Shown piece by piece: positions 43,037 to 53,022 of a DNA stretch of 64,000 bases. Source of the stretch: UBA5976 sp037137575 (GTDB taxonomy: Bacteria; Actinomycetota; Actinomycetes; S36-B12; UBA5976); contig JBAXKB010000001.1 of the NCBI GenBank assembly GCA_037137575.1, positions 23,497 to 87,496 of the forward strand, written 5' to 3'. The position numbers and the translations under genes are program-made. The notes under the pieces are model-generated. The model did no database searches, was not told the DNA's origin, and worked only from the letters and a program-made list of their open reading frames with translations. The first letter of the stretch is position 1, and the number at the start of each line of letters is the position of its first letter.

Positions 43037-44038
43037 ATGCATTTTCCGCTTTCAATTCCAAGTCCTAGTCACGGAGTTTTACATCTAGGGCCTTTGCCAT
43101 TGCGTGGTTATGCCTTAATGATTATCGCGGGCATCGCAGTTGCTATTTGGTTGGGCGATAAGCGCTGGGTTGCTCGAGGTGGCAAGTCTGGTCAAGTTTC
43201 TGAAGTTGCCATGTGGGCGGTGCCGTTTGGCGTTATTGGCGGACGCATCTATCACGTATTGACAGACTGGTCGGCTTATTTTGGTTCAGGTGGACGCGGA
43301 TTCGCAGCAACTTTCAAAATTTGGGAAGGCGGCCTGGGAATTTGGGGCGCAATCGCACTCGGAGCATGTGGTGCATACATTGGCTGTGCGCGTCAGGGTA
43401 TGAAGCTTGCGCCGTTTGCTGATGCCATTGCGCCGGGTTTGGTATTTGCCCAAGCAATCGGCAGATGGGGAAATTGGTTTAACCAAGAATTGTTTGGCCG
43501 ACCAACATCTTTACCATGGGGTCTGCAAATTGATCGTGCCTACCGGCCGCTGGATTACATTAACTATCCAACTTTTCATCCCACGTTTCTTTACGAATCA
43601 ATTGCCTGCGCCGCTATAGGTTTTTTCCTGCTCTGGGCAGATCGCAAGTTTGTATTCGGTTATGGTCGGCTGTTCGCTTTGTACCTAGCGATTTATTGCG
43701 CGGCTCGCGGTGTAATCGAAACAATTCGAGTGGACGATGCCATTCACATTCTTGGTATTCGATTCAATGTTTTCACGGCGATCTTCGTTGGTATTGGCGC
43801 GCTAATTTATTACGTTCGCTCAGTTGAGCGTTTTCCTGGCCAAGAAATTATTGAAGCCGGCCGAGTTGTTGGTGCCCGCAGTGATGAAGAAGTTCGTGAA
43901 TTGCGGGCTACCCCTGAAAAAGAACTTGTTACTGTCATCGAATCGGTCGAAGTGTCTGACGAAATTGCGCACGACAAGCCAGAGAACGTAATACCTGCGC
44001 CGCCACGTCGTGGTCGACGCGTAGCGCCGAAGGAGTAA
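43037..44038 (+). CDS. lgt: Prolipoprotein diacylglyceryl transferase
   Basis: Lgt moves diacylglycerol from phosphatidylglycerol to the lipobox cysteine of prolipoproteins. The 333-residue protein has about seven transmembrane segments and the Lgt signature GRWGNWFNQELFGRPT near residues 140-155, with an early arginine/glycine block GVIGGRIYHV. A hydrophilic C-terminal tail of ~50 residues, ending in basic residues, is typical of actinobacterial Lgt. It works before LspA (23110). Confidence 0.95.
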   Translation: MHFPLSIPSPSHGVLHLGPLPLRGYALMIIAGIAVAIWLGDKRWVARGGKSGQVSEVAMWAVPFGVIGGRIYHVLTDWSAYFGSGGRGFAATFKIWEGGLGIWGAIALGACGAYIGCARQGMKLAPFADAIAPGLVFAQAIGRWGNWFNQELFGRPTSLPWGLQIDRAYRPLDYINYPTFHPTFLYESIACAAIGFFLLWADRKFVFGYGRLFALYLAIYCAARGVIETIRVDDAIHILGIRFNVFTAIFVGIGALIYYVRSVERFPGQEIIEAGRVVGARSDEEVRELRATPEKELVTVIESVEVSDEIAHDKPENVIPAPPRRGRRVAPKE

Positions 44039-44040
44039 CT

Positions 44041-44760
44041 GTGGCATTTGATATTGGGCACGAACATCGCGATGTTGGTGGAGGTTGGTTGCGACCAGCT
44101 GTATTCGGTGCGATGGATGGTTTACTGAGCAACAGTTCGCTAATCGCTGGCCTGGCTGGAGGTAGCGCTGCTGCTGGTCTGCATGGGGGCGATTTACGGA
44201 AAACTTTAATCTTGGCTGGATTTGCCGGACTTGTTGGCGGTGCATTCTCGATGGGCGCTGGTGAATATATTTCAGTGGCAACGCAATCTGAGTCGATCCT
44301 GGCTGAAATCGAAGCTGAACGTCTTGAACTGATCAGCAATCCTGAAGGCGAACTCAAGGAGTTAGCACACATTTATGAGGCGAAGGGGCTCAGTCCAGAA
44401 TTAGCCCACGAAGTCGCTTCAGTAATTAGTCAAGATCCCGAGCGGGCCCTTGCGGTGCACGTTCAGGAGGAGATGGGCGTTTCGGTTGACGGGCTGCCAT
44501 CTGCCTGGGTTGCTGGCATTTCTAGTTTTATTGCTTTTAGTTTGGGGGCATTAGTTCCGCTATTGCCATACCTTTTTGGCACGACTTCACAGACTCCAGC
44601 TGTTGCATTAACGGCAATTTCGCTATTTTTGGCCGGGGCAGTGGTATCGCGGGTAACGACCAAGTCCTGGTGGTACAACGGAAGCCGCCAATTAGCGGTT
44701 GGGGCCGTAGCTGGTGGGATTACTTACATTTTGGGCCATTTGGTTGGCGGGGTTGTCTAA
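44041..44760 (+). CDS. VIT1/CCC1-family transporter
   Basis: A 239-residue membrane protein with five hydrophobic helices, the first carrying FGAMDGLLSNSSLIAGLAGG, and a cytoplasmic metal-binding helical hairpin rich in Glu (ILAEIEAERLELISNPEGELKEL). VIT1/CCC1 proteins export Fe2+ or Mn2+ from the cytosol. The GTG at 44041 follows lgt by two bases. A CTAAC-TTCA-GTTAG hairpin spans the stop codon. Metal choice cannot be predicted. Confidence 0.88.
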   Translation: MAFDIGHEHRDVGGGWLRPAVFGAMDGLLSNSSLIAGLAGGSAAAGLHGGDLRKTLILAGFAGLVGGAFSMGAGEYISVATQSESILAEIEAERLELISNPEGELKELAHIYEAKGLSPELAHEVASVISQDPERALAVHVQEEMGVSVDGLPSAWVAGISSFIAFSLGALVPLLPYLFGTTSQTPAVALTAISLFLAGAVVSRVTTKSWWYNGSRQLAVGAVAGGITYILGHLVGGVV

Positions 44761-44836
44761 CTTCAGTTAGGCTGAAACAACTTTTCACCGGGCCAATGTC
44801 GTCCCGATTTATTCGGAATTCGACAGGAGTATGTCC

Positions 44837-47800
44837 ATGACTAATTTGTCAGCATCCCCATCTGCTCAAGGCCTGTACAGCCCTGAAAATGAGCATGATG
44901 CTTGTGGTGTGGCGTGGATTGCTACGCTCACTGGCGAGCATCGTCATGACATCGTCTCGAAAGCCTTAACTGCTCTTCGCAACCTCGACCACCGTGGTGC
45001 TAGCGGCTCTGAAATTAACTCTGGTGATGGCGCCGGCATTCTTACGCAAATCCCTGACGAATTTTTCCGCGCTATTACCAGCTTTGCCTTACCTGAAGTT
45101 GGACAGTACGCCGCTGGTATCGCATTCTTGCCCCAAGACTTAGTAGATAGAAACAACAGTCGCGCGCTAATCGAGTCGATTGCTTTGCAAGAAGGTTTGC
45201 AAGTTATTGGCTGGCGCCTTCTGCCGATTGACTCAAGTGAAGTCGGACCAACTGCCCTTGGCGTAATGCCGCACTTTGAGCAGTTATTCGTAGCCGGCAC
45301 TTCGCAGGAAAGTGGCATCACACTTGACCGCAAAACATTTGCTTTGCGTAAGCGCGCTGAGCACGAAGCCAAAGTTTATTTCCCATCACTTTCAAGTCGA
45401 ACCATCGTGTACAAGGGAATGTTGACTACCGGGCAGTTGGAACCGTTCTTCCCAGATTTATCCGACGAGAGATTTACTAGCGCTATTGGTTTGGTCCACA
45501 GTCGTTTCTCAACAAATACTTTCCCATCTTGGCCACTAGCGCATCCGTACCGATTCATCGCCCACAACGGAGAAATCAACACAGTGCGAGGAAACCGTAA
45601 CTGGATTGCAACTCGTGAATCGCAACTGGCTACAGACTTGATTCCGGGCGAGCTATCGCGGTTGTTCCCGGTCTGCTCGCCAACTGGAAGTGACTCAACT
45701 TCCCTTGATGAAGTTCTGGAGTTAATTCATCTTGGTGGCAGGTCGTTACCTCATGCTGTGATGATGTTGGTTCCTGAAGCCTGGGAAAACAACACCACCA
45801 TGGATCCAGATGTGCGTGCTTTTTACCAGTTCCATTCCGCACTGACTGAACCATGGGATGGTCCAGCGAATATTTCTTTCACAGATGGCACAGTTATTGG
45901 TTCTGTACTGGACCGAAATGGATTACGCCCAGGACGTTATTGGGTCACAGATGATGGCCTAGTGATTTTGGCTTCCGAAGCTGGCGTGTTGCACGATATT
46001 GACCAGTCAAAGATTGTTCGAAAAGGACGACTGCAGCCAGGTCGCATGTTCCTTGTTGATGTTGAACAAGGTCGCATAGTTGAAGATGAAGAAATCAAGC
46101 ATGAGCTAGCCACGGCTGCGCCGTACGCTAAGTGGCTTGAAGATGGCTTAGTTCATCTCCAAGATTTGCCAGATCGCGAACACATAGTGCATCCGCACGG
46201 TTCAGTGGTTCGACGTCAGCAAACATTCGGTTATACCGAAGAGGAACTTCGAATATTAGTTGCGCCTATGGCACGAACCGCCGGCGAAGCGCTTGGTTCA
46301 ATGGGAACTGACACACCAATCGCTGTGCTTAGCGCACGACCTCGTTTGTTATTCGATTACTTCATTCAGTTGTTTGCCCAGGTAACAAATCCTCCGCTTG
46401 ATGCAATCCGAGAGGAACTAGTAACTTCACTTCGCGCATCAATTGGCCCAGAAGTGAACTTGCTAAGCGCATCACCAGAACATTGCCGTCAACTTTCCGT
46501 TGCGTTCCCGGTTTTGGATAACGATGAGCTGGCAAAGATTGTGCACATCAATGCGGACGGTGCACAGCCAGGTCTAGCGGCCGTAAAAATTGCAGGTCTG
46601 TATCAATTGGATGGCGGAGCAGCAGCTCTGGAAGCCCGGATCGAAGAAATTTTCGCCGAAGTGTCCCAGCACGTCGCCCAGGGCAAGCGCTTTATTGTTC
46701 TTTCCGATCGTGATTCAACAGCTGAACTTGCGCCAATTCCGTCACTTCTTTTGACTGCTGCGGTACATCACCACTTGATCCGCCAAAAAGAGCGCACAAA
46801 AGTTGGGCTGGTAATTGAAGCTGGCGACGTTCGTGAAGTTCATCATGTGGCGCTTCTAATTGGCTTTGGCGCAGCGGCAGTTAATCCGTATCTGGCTATG
46901 GAGTCAGTTGAAGATTTGGTTCGCACCGGCGTTGTAACGGACATTGCTCCAGAAAAAGCTGTTCGCAACTTAGTGAAGGCACTTGGTAAAGGTGTGCTCA
47001 AAGTCATGAGCAAGATGGGCATCTCAACTGTTGGTTCATACACCGGTGCTCAGGTATTCGAAGCTATTGGTCTTTCGCAAGCGCTTGTAGATAAATATTT
47101 CACTGGCACAACATCGAGACTCGGCGGCATCGGCCTTGAGGTAATCGCAAGTGAAATTGCCCAGCGGCACGAAACGGCCTATCCAGCAACAGGTATTTCC
47201 CCAGCACACCGAACATTGCGTATTGGTGGCGAATATCAGTGGCGTCGTGAAGGTGAACCACACCTTTTCAATCCTGAAACGGTTTTCCGTTTACAGCATG
47301 CAACTCGTACCGGACGGTTCGACATATTCCGCGAATACACACAAGCAGTTAACGATCAGTCGGAGAACTTGATGACTTTGCGGGGACTTTTCCGTTTCCG
47401 CAACGAGGATCGTTTACCAGTTTCTATCGATGAAGTTGAGCCAGTAAGTGCAATCGTCAAGCGATTCTCAACTGGCGCGATGTCTTATGGCTCAATCAGT
47501 CAAGAGGCACATGAGACTCTGGCTATTGCCATGAATCGTTTAGGCGCCAAGAGCAACACAGGTGAAGGCGGCGAAGATCCTGATCGTTTCATCCCAGATG
47601 AAAATGGCGATTCACGTCGCTCATCTATCAAGCAGGTGGCATCTGGTCGATTCGGGGTAACAAGTGAGTACTTGGTCAATGCCGATGACATTCAGATCAA
47701 GATGGCCCAAGGCGCAAAACCCGGCGAAGGTGGCCAGTTACCGGGACACAAGGTTTACCCGTGGATAGCTAAGACTCGACACTCAACCCCAGGTGTTGGT

Positions 47801-49372
47801 TTGATTAGCCCGCCACCACATCACGACATCTATTCAATCGAAGATCTTGCGCAATTAATTCACGACCTCAAGAATGCCAATCCGCAGGCTCGAGTGCACG
47901 TGAAACTAGTTGCTGAAGTCGGTGTTGGAACTGTCGCTGCTGGTGTTTCAAAAGCACACGCTGATGTGGTTTTGATTTCTGGCCACGACGGCGGAACCGG
48001 TGCGTCCCCACTAACAAGCCTCAAGCATGCTGGTGGACCTTGGGAAATTGGTCTGGCTGAAACTCAGCAGACACTGCTACTCAATGGTTTACGCGATCGC
48101 ATCGTGGTGCAAGCTGATGGCCAACTCAAAACTGGTCGAGATGTTATTGTCGCAGCACTACTTGGCGCTGAAGAATATGGTTTTGCCACTGCGCCACTTG
48201 TTGTTATGGGCTGTGTAATGATGCGTGTGTGTCATTTGGATACTTGTCCAGTTGGTGTTGCTACTCAGAATCCAGTCCTTCGTGAGAAGTTTTCAGGTAA
48301 GGCTGAGTACGTCGTTAACTTCTTTGAATTCATTGCCCAGGAAGTCCGTGAGATTCTTGCTGAACTTGGCTTCCGTAGTCTGGATGAGGCCATTGGCCAT
48401 AGCGAAGTTCTTGATGTAGCAAAAGCGGTAGATCACTGGAAAGCATCGGGTCTTGATCTTTCGCCGATTTTGTATCGGCCAAATCTTGATCCGTCGGCAT
48501 CATTGCGCCGCACGACAACTCAAGATCACGGGCTAGCCCGGGCACTGGATAACAAGTTAATTGAAATCTGCCAGCCTGCCATCAACGATGGGGAAGCGGT
48601 GCGGGCGCAACTCGACATTCACAATGTGAATCGAACAGTTGGCACAATGCTTGGCTCCGAAGTAACGCGCAAGTGGGGCGGTGCTGGGCTACCGGAGGGC
48701 ACTATTGATTTGTTATTCACAGGAGCAGCCGGACAGTCGTTTGGCGCATTCGTGCCAGCGGGTATTACGTTGCGTCTTGAAGGCGATGGTAACGACTATG
48801 TTGGCAAGGGTCTCTCAGGCGGTCGCGTTGTTGTGCGCCCAGCCCGAACTGCGCCACTAGTTGCCGAGGCAAACATTATCGCGGGAAATGTAATTGGGTA
48901 TGGCGCAACTTCTGGCCACATTTTCTTGCGCGGCATCGTGGGCGAGCGTTTCTGTGTCCGTAACTCTGGCGCCACTGCAGTTGTTGAAGGCGTTGGCGAT
49001 CATGGTTGCGAGTACATGACTGGTGGCCGAGTAGTTATTTTGGGTCCAACTGGGCGTAACTTCGCAGCTGGCATGAGTGGTGGTATCGCGTACCTCGTTG
49101 ATGCGGTAACTCACAACATCAATAAGGAAATGGTTGATATCGAGAAACTCGATTCAACCGATCTAGATTTCTTGGAAAATATCCTTGGTCAGCATCTGGC
49201 AGAAACAGATTCAGAAGTTGCCAAGACTTTGTTAGAAAATTGGCCAAAGCAGGCAGGACGCTTCACCAAGGTGATGCCACGCGATTACCGTCGGGTACTC
49301 GATGCGCAGGCTAAGGCGAAAGCAGAAGGCCGCGATCCAATCGAGGCCGTCATGGAGGCAGCTCGTGTTTAA
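44837..49372 (+). CDS. gltB: Glutamate synthase (NADPH) large subunit
   Basis: GltB transfers the glutamine amide to 2-oxoglutarate. The ATG at 44837 lies six bases after AGGAGT; the ATG at 44831 would touch that site and is less likely. The 1511-residue chain has the N-terminal class II amidotransferase with its catalytic cysteine in NEHDACGVAW (a short propeptide is removed before Cys), the FMN-binding synthase domain, a 3Fe-4S site MRVCHLDTCPVGVATQ near residue 1133-1147, and a GXGXG C-terminal beta-helix domain. gltD follows directly. Confidence 0.97.
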   Translation: MTNLSASPSAQGLYSPENEHDACGVAWIATLTGEHRHDIVSKALTALRNLDHRGASGSEINSGDGAGILTQIPDEFFRAITSFALPEVGQYAAGIAFLPQDLVDRNNSRALIESIALQEGLQVIGWRLLPIDSSEVGPTALGVMPHFEQLFVAGTSQESGITLDRKTFALRKRAEHEAKVYFPSLSSRTIVYKGMLTTGQLEPFFPDLSDERFTSAIGLVHSRFSTNTFPSWPLAHPYRFIAHNGEINTVRGNRNWIATRESQLATDLIPGELSRLFPVCSPTGSDSTSLDEVLELIHLGGRSLPHAVMMLVPEAWENNTTMDPDVRAFYQFHSALTEPWDGPANISFTDGTVIGSVLDRNGLRPGRYWVTDDGLVILASEAGVLHDIDQSKIVRKGRLQPGRMFLVDVEQGRIVEDEEIKHELATAAPYAKWLEDGLVHLQDLPDREHIVHPHGSVVRRQQTFGYTEEELRILVAPMARTAGEALGSMGTDTPIAVLSARPRLLFDYFIQLFAQVTNPPLDAIREELVTSLRASIGPEVNLLSASPEHCRQLSVAFPVLDNDELAKIVHINADGAQPGLAAVKIAGLYQLDGGAAALEARIEEIFAEVSQHVAQGKRFIVLSDRDSTAELAPIPSLLLTAAVHHHLIRQKERTKVGLVIEAGDVREVHHVALLIGFGAAAVNPYLAMESVEDLVRTGVVTDIAPEKAVRNLVKALGKGVLKVMSKMGISTVGSYTGAQVFEAIGLSQALVDKYFTGTTSRLGGIGLEVIASEIAQRHETAYPATGISPAHRTLRIGGEYQWRREGEPHLFNPETVFRLQHATRTGRFDIFREYTQAVNDQSENLMTLRGLFRFRNEDRLPVSIDEVEPVSAIVKRFSTGAMSYGSISQEAHETLAIAMNRLGAKSNTGEGGEDPDRFIPDENGDSRRSSIKQVASGRFGVTSEYLVNADDIQIKMAQGAKPGEGGQLPGHKVYPWIAKTRHSTPGVGLISPPPHHDIYSIEDLAQLIHDLKNANPQARVHVKLVAEVGVGTVAAGVSKAHADVVLISGHDGGTGASPLTSLKHAGGPWEIGLAETQQTLLLNGLRDRIVVQADGQLKTGRDVIVAALLGAEEYGFATAPLVVMGCVMMRVCHLDTCPVGVATQNPVLREKFSGKAEYVVNFFEFIAQEVREILAELGFRSLDEAIGHSEVLDVAKAVDHWKASGLDLSPILYRPNLDPSASLRRTTTQDHGLARALDNKLIEICQPAINDGEAVRAQLDIHNVNRTVGTMLGSEVTRKWGGAGLPEGTIDLLFTGAAGQSFGAFVPAGITLRLEGDGNDYVGKGLSGGRVVVRPARTAPLVAEANIIAGNVIGYGATSGHIFLRGIVGERFCVRNSGATAVVEGVGDHGCEYMTGGRVVILGPTGRNFAAGMSGGIAYLVDAVTHNINKEMVDIEKLDSTDLDFLENILGQHLAETDSEVAKTLLENWPKQAGRFTKVMPRDYRRVLDAQAKAKAEGRDPIEAVMEAARV

Positions 49373-49398
49373 TCATTTGGTAGTGGAAGGAATCTGAC

Positions 49399-50847
49399 AT
49401 GGGAGATCCACGCGGATTTATAACGACGCAGCGCGAAACCCCAACGCGTCGCGGGGTACTGGTTCGATTAAAAGACTGGAATGAAGTTTACGAAGAGTTT
49501 CCAGTCGAGTCGCTAACCAAACAGGCTGGTCGATGCATGGACTGTGGCATTCCGTTTTGTCACAATGGTTGCCCACTTGGCAACCTAATTCCTGAATGGA
49601 ACGACCTTGTTATGCGTCAGGAATGGCAATCAGCATCCGAGCGCCTGCATGCCACCAATAACTTCCCTGAGTTCACTGGCCGACTATGTCCAGCACCTTG
49701 CGAGACCGCCTGTGTTGTTGGGATTTCTGGTGACCCAGTAACTATTAAAAATATTGAAGTTTCGATTATCGATCGTGCTTGGAACGATGGATTTGTTCTT
49801 CCGCAAATTCCAGATCGCGTTACTGGCAAAACTGTGGCAGTAATTGGGTCCGGCCCTGCAGGTTTGGCGGCTGCTCAACAGCTTGCCCGTGTTGGGCACA
49901 CTGTTGCTGTTTATGAGCGCGCTGACCGCATTGGTGGATTGTTACGTTATGGAATTCCAGAATTCAAAATGGAAAAGCATCACATCGACCGACGGTTAGA
50001 GCAGATGGAAGCTGAAGGCGTAAAGTTTCGAACCAACGTCAATGTTGGAACTGACATAACTGTTGCTGAGCTTCGCTCAAAGTATGACGCAGTTGTGATT
50101 GCTGTTGGTGCCACCGCTTGGCGTGATCTTGATGTTCCTGGCCGGGAACTTTCTGGCATTTATCAGGCAATGGAATATTTGCCAGGTGCTAACCGAGTAC
50201 AAGAAGGCGACTTTGACCAAGCGCCGGTTGATGTCGCTGGCCAGCATGTAATCGTGATTGGTGGTGGCGATACTGGCGCAGACTGCTTGGGTACCGCGCT
50301 TCGTCAAGGCGCAGCCTCGGTAACTCAGCTTGAAATTATGCCGACTCCGCCAGATGCCCGCCCAGATTATGCGCCATGGCCGACTTATCCAATGGTTTAC
50401 CGAGTCAGCAGTGCCCACGAAGAGGGTGGCGATCGCGAATTTGCCGTTTCTACTCAGCGTTTTATCGGTAACGACAAAGTTGAGGCTATTGAACTTGTCA
50501 CTGTTGAATTCAAGGACGGTGCGTTCACTCCTGTTGCAGGTTCAGAGCGTATTTTGCCAGCAGATGCAGTGTTCTTGGCGATGGGCTTTGTTGGTCCAGA
50601 ACAAGGTTCGTTAATCAATCAGTTTGAAGTTGCGCTTGATCCACGTGGCAATGTGGCTCGCGATGCGGCTTACATGACCAACCAAGAAGGTGTGTTCGTA
50701 GCTGGCGATGCTGGTCGCGGACAGTCGCTAATTGTTTGGGCTATCGCTGAAGGCCGTTCGGCTGCCGCTCACGTTGATCGTTTCTTGATGGGTGAAAGTA
50801 ACTTGCCAGTTGCTATCCCACCAACGGCGCGACCTGTCACTGCCTAG
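49399..50847 (+). CDS. gltD: Glutamate synthase (NADPH) small subunit
   Basis: GltD supplies electrons from NADPH to GltB through FAD and iron-sulfur clusters. The 482-residue protein has the N-terminal cysteine motif CMDCGIPFCHNGCPLGN near residues 47-63, a second CPAPCETACVVG near 96-107, the FAD-binding GSGPAGLAAAQQLARVGH near 150, the NADPH-binding IGGGDTGADCLG and the terminal AGDAGRGQSLIVWAI. AAGGAAT stands upstream of the ATG. Confidence 0.97.
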   Translation: MGDPRGFITTQRETPTRRGVLVRLKDWNEVYEEFPVESLTKQAGRCMDCGIPFCHNGCPLGNLIPEWNDLVMRQEWQSASERLHATNNFPEFTGRLCPAPCETACVVGISGDPVTIKNIEVSIIDRAWNDGFVLPQIPDRVTGKTVAVIGSGPAGLAAAQQLARVGHTVAVYERADRIGGLLRYGIPEFKMEKHHIDRRLEQMEAEGVKFRTNVNVGTDITVAELRSKYDAVVIAVGATAWRDLDVPGRELSGIYQAMEYLPGANRVQEGDFDQAPVDVAGQHVIVIGGGDTGADCLGTALRQGAASVTQLEIMPTPPDARPDYAPWPTYPMVYRVSSAHEEGGDREFAVSTQRFIGNDKVEAIELVTVEFKDGAFTPVAGSERILPADAVFLAMGFVGPEQGSLINQFEVALDPRGNVARDAAYMTNQEGVFVAGDAGRGQSLIVWAIAEGRSAAAHVDRFLMGESNLPVAIPPTARPVTA

Positions 50848-50866
50848 GGGCAATCGGGCTAGCGGG

Positions 50867-50885
50867 AACCTTATTCGGTAAGGTT
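50867..50885. terminator. Perfect hairpin between gltD and pyk
   Basis: AACCTTA (50867-50873), loop TTCGG, and TAAGGTT (50879-50885) form a perfect 7-bp stem 20 bases after the gltD stop. There is no T-run, so it may be an I-shaped actinobacterial terminator, a processing site or an operator near the pyk promoter. Confidence 0.4.
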
Positions 50886-50956
50886 GAAGCAACAAGTTGA
50901 TACGTAAGCGGTGGTTATTCCTTGACCGCCAACAAATTTCAGAAAAGGGCTATCTC

Positions 50957-52384
50957 GTGCGTCGAGCCAAAATTGTTTGTACCCTCGGTCCAGCTGTCGC
51001 CTCTCCAGAGGGAATTCGCGATCTAATTGCTGCGGGTATGAATGTTGCCCGGTTGAACTTGTCACATGGCCAGTACAGCGATCACGAATACAACTACACG
51101 TTGGTGCGCGATGCCGCGAAAAACGCTGGTAAAGCCGTCGCAATATTGGCTGACCTTCAGGGTCCAAAAATCCGTCTTGCTCGTTTTGCAAATGGCCCAG
51201 TAGATCTAGCACCTGGCGACATTTTCACAATCACCACCGAAGATGTTCCTGGGGATAAAGATGAATGTGGCACAACCTACAAAGGTTTGCCAGGGGATTG
51301 TAAGCCTGGCGATCGAATTTTGGTTGATGACGGCAAAGTTGGCTTGGAAGTTGTTTCGGTAGAAGGTTCACGCGTTAAGACTCGCGTAACTGAAGGTGGC
51401 CGCGTTAGCGATAACAAGGGCATTAACTTGCCAGGTGTTGCTGTTAGTGTTCCTGCACTTAGCGAAAAAGACATGGACGATTTGCGCTGGGCACTGCATC
51501 AGGGCGTTGACATGGTTGCACTTTCGTTCGTTCGTAGTGCCGAAGATTTCGCTGATGTAGAACGCATCATGAACGAAGAAGGTATTCGAGTTCCAGTTAT
51601 CGCCAAAGTTGAAAAACCACAAGCGGTTGATAACTTGCAAGAAATCGTGGATGTTTTTGATGGCATCATGGTTGCTCGTGGCGACCTCGGAGTTGAATTG
51701 CCACTTGAGCAGGTTCCACTAGTGCAGAAACGGGCAATTGCTATGGCCCGCGCCGCTGCAAAGCCAGTAATTGTGGCAACCCAGATGCTTGAGTCAATGA
51801 TTACTGCTTCACGACCAACCCGTGCGGAAGCCAGCGATGTTGCCAACGCAGTACTAGACGGCGCAGATGCTTTGATGCTTTCAGGTGAAACAAGTGTGGG
51901 CGAAAATCCAACAAATGTTGTAGCCACCATGAGTCGCATTATTGAGCACGTTGAGTCTGAAGCATTGGCTCGAATTCCTGCTCTGGAGAATCACAACAGA
52001 GCTGAAACAGCTGAAGCACTTTGTGAAGCGGCAGTGCAGGTTGCTACCAATGTTGACGCTAAAGCGATTGTGGCTTTCACCGAAACTGGTCGCTCGGCCC
52101 GCTTGGCTGCGCGTCACCGCACTTCAACGCCAATCTTGGCTTTCACTACAAGCGAGACAGTTTGTAATCAGCTAGCGCTACTTTGGGGTACCGAAACTTT
52201 CGTGGCTGGAAATGTACAGCACACGGACGAGATGGTAAATCAGGTAGATCACACTTTGCTTGAAATTCAGAAGTTCAATCGTGGCGACAAACTTGTGTTT
52301 ATTGCAGGTGTTCCACCTGGCGTACCGGGCACAACTAATGGCATGCGGGTCCACAAATTGGGCTCCGGCGCAAGCAATACCTAG
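50957..52384 (+). CDS. pyk: Pyruvate kinase
   Basis: Pyruvate kinase forms ATP and pyruvate from phosphoenolpyruvate. The GTG at 50957 is seven bases after AAAGGG and yields 475 residues starting with RRAKIVCTLGPAV; the frame from 50897 would add an unconserved leader. MNVARLNLSHG, the catalytic VIAKVEKPQA lysine region near residue 220 and MVARGDLGVELP near 245 are clear. The C-terminal allosteric domain is complete. Confidence 0.96.
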   Translation: MRRAKIVCTLGPAVASPEGIRDLIAAGMNVARLNLSHGQYSDHEYNYTLVRDAAKNAGKAVAILADLQGPKIRLARFANGPVDLAPGDIFTITTEDVPGDKDECGTTYKGLPGDCKPGDRILVDDGKVGLEVVSVEGSRVKTRVTEGGRVSDNKGINLPGVAVSVPALSEKDMDDLRWALHQGVDMVALSFVRSAEDFADVERIMNEEGIRVPVIAKVEKPQAVDNLQEIVDVFDGIMVARGDLGVELPLEQVPLVQKRAIAMARAAAKPVIVATQMLESMITASRPTRAEASDVANAVLDGADALMLSGETSVGENPTNVVATMSRIIEHVESEALARIPALENHNRAETAEALCEAAVQVATNVDAKAIVAFTETGRSARLAARHRTSTPILAFTTSETVCNQLALLWGTETFVAGNVQHTDEMVNQVDHTLLEIQKFNRGDKLVFIAGVPPGVPGTTNGMRVHKLGSGASNT

Positions 52385-52412
52385 TAATTTCAACAGATAA
52401 AGAAATGTGCGC

Positions 52413-52418
52413 TATGCT
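52413..52418 (+). promoter_or_regulatory. Candidate pyr operon -10 element
   Basis: TATGCT (52413-52418) lies 18 bases after a weak TTCAAC -35-like string (52389-52394). Transcription from near 52425 would give a ~50-base leader consisting mainly of the PyrR-binding hairpin. Confidence 0.4.
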
Positions 52419-52433
52419 CGGGCAAAGCGACAT

Positions 52434-52468
52434 CCTTTAACACCTGTCCCGTGAGGCAGGAAAGGAGG
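52434..52468 (+). promoter_or_regulatory. PyrR-binding leader hairpin masking the pyrR Shine-Dalgarno
   Basis: CCTTT (52434-52438) pairs with AAAGG (52461-52465) and CCTG (52443-52446) pairs with CAGG (52457-52460), enclosing TCCCGTGAGG (52447-52456). The loop fits the PyrR-binding consensus UCCNGNGAGG known from Bacillus. The outer stem ties up part of AAGGAGG (52462-52468), the Shine-Dalgarno of pyrR. This predicts UMP-dependent translational repression, as proposed for mycobacterial pyrR leaders. Confidence 0.75.
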
Positions 52469-52476
52469 TTAGTACG

Positions 52477-53022
52477 ATGACGCATACCCAAGGCCGGGTT
52501 GTTCTAGACTCCGCCGATATTTCTCGAGCACTTACTCGACTAGCCCATGAAATTATTGAACGCACTCAGGGTGCGCAAAATGTCACGCTTATGGGCATTC
52601 CGACTCGCGGTGTCGCACTCGCTAATCGATTAGCGCAGCGCATTAGCGAAATTCAAGGTAGTCCTGTTCAAGTCGGCGCTATCGATGTAACTATGTACCG
52701 CGATGACTTACGCATGCAACCCGCTCGCGCATTGTTACCAACTGTGCTTCCAGATGCTGGCATCGAAGGTCGGCTAGTGATTCTGGTTGACGATGTGCTT
52801 TATTCAGGACGAACAATTCGCGCGGCACTAGATGCACTTAGCGAACATGGTCGCCCGCAAGCAGTGCAACTTGCCGTACTTGTCGATCGTGGTCATCGCG
52901 AACTTCCAATCCGTGCCGATTATGTTGGCAAGAACCTGCCAACAGCTAAAACGGAGTCGGTGCAAGTTCAACTAAGCGAACATGACGAAATAGATCAGAT
53001 TGTCATTAGGCAGGCATCATGA
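52477..53022 (+). CDS. pyrR: Pyrimidine operon regulator PyrR
   Basis: PyrR is an RNA-binding regulator of the PRTase fold, with UMP-stimulated binding to pyr mRNA and often weak uracil phosphoribosyltransferase activity. The 181-residue protein has the PRPP loop VILVDDVLYSGRTIRAALDAL near residues 104-124 and the GIPTRGVALANRLA block. It heads the pyr operon and should bind the hairpin immediately upstream, controlling its own translation. The stop overlaps pyrB by four bases. Confidence 0.95.
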   Translation: MTHTQGRVVLDSADISRALTRLAHEIIERTQGAQNVTLMGIPTRGVALANRLAQRISEIQGSPVQVGAIDVTMYRDDLRMQPARALLPTVLPDAGIEGRLVILVDDVLYSGRTIRAALDALSEHGRPQAVQLAVLVDRGHRELPIRADYVGKNLPTAKTESVQVQLSEHDEIDQIVIRQAS

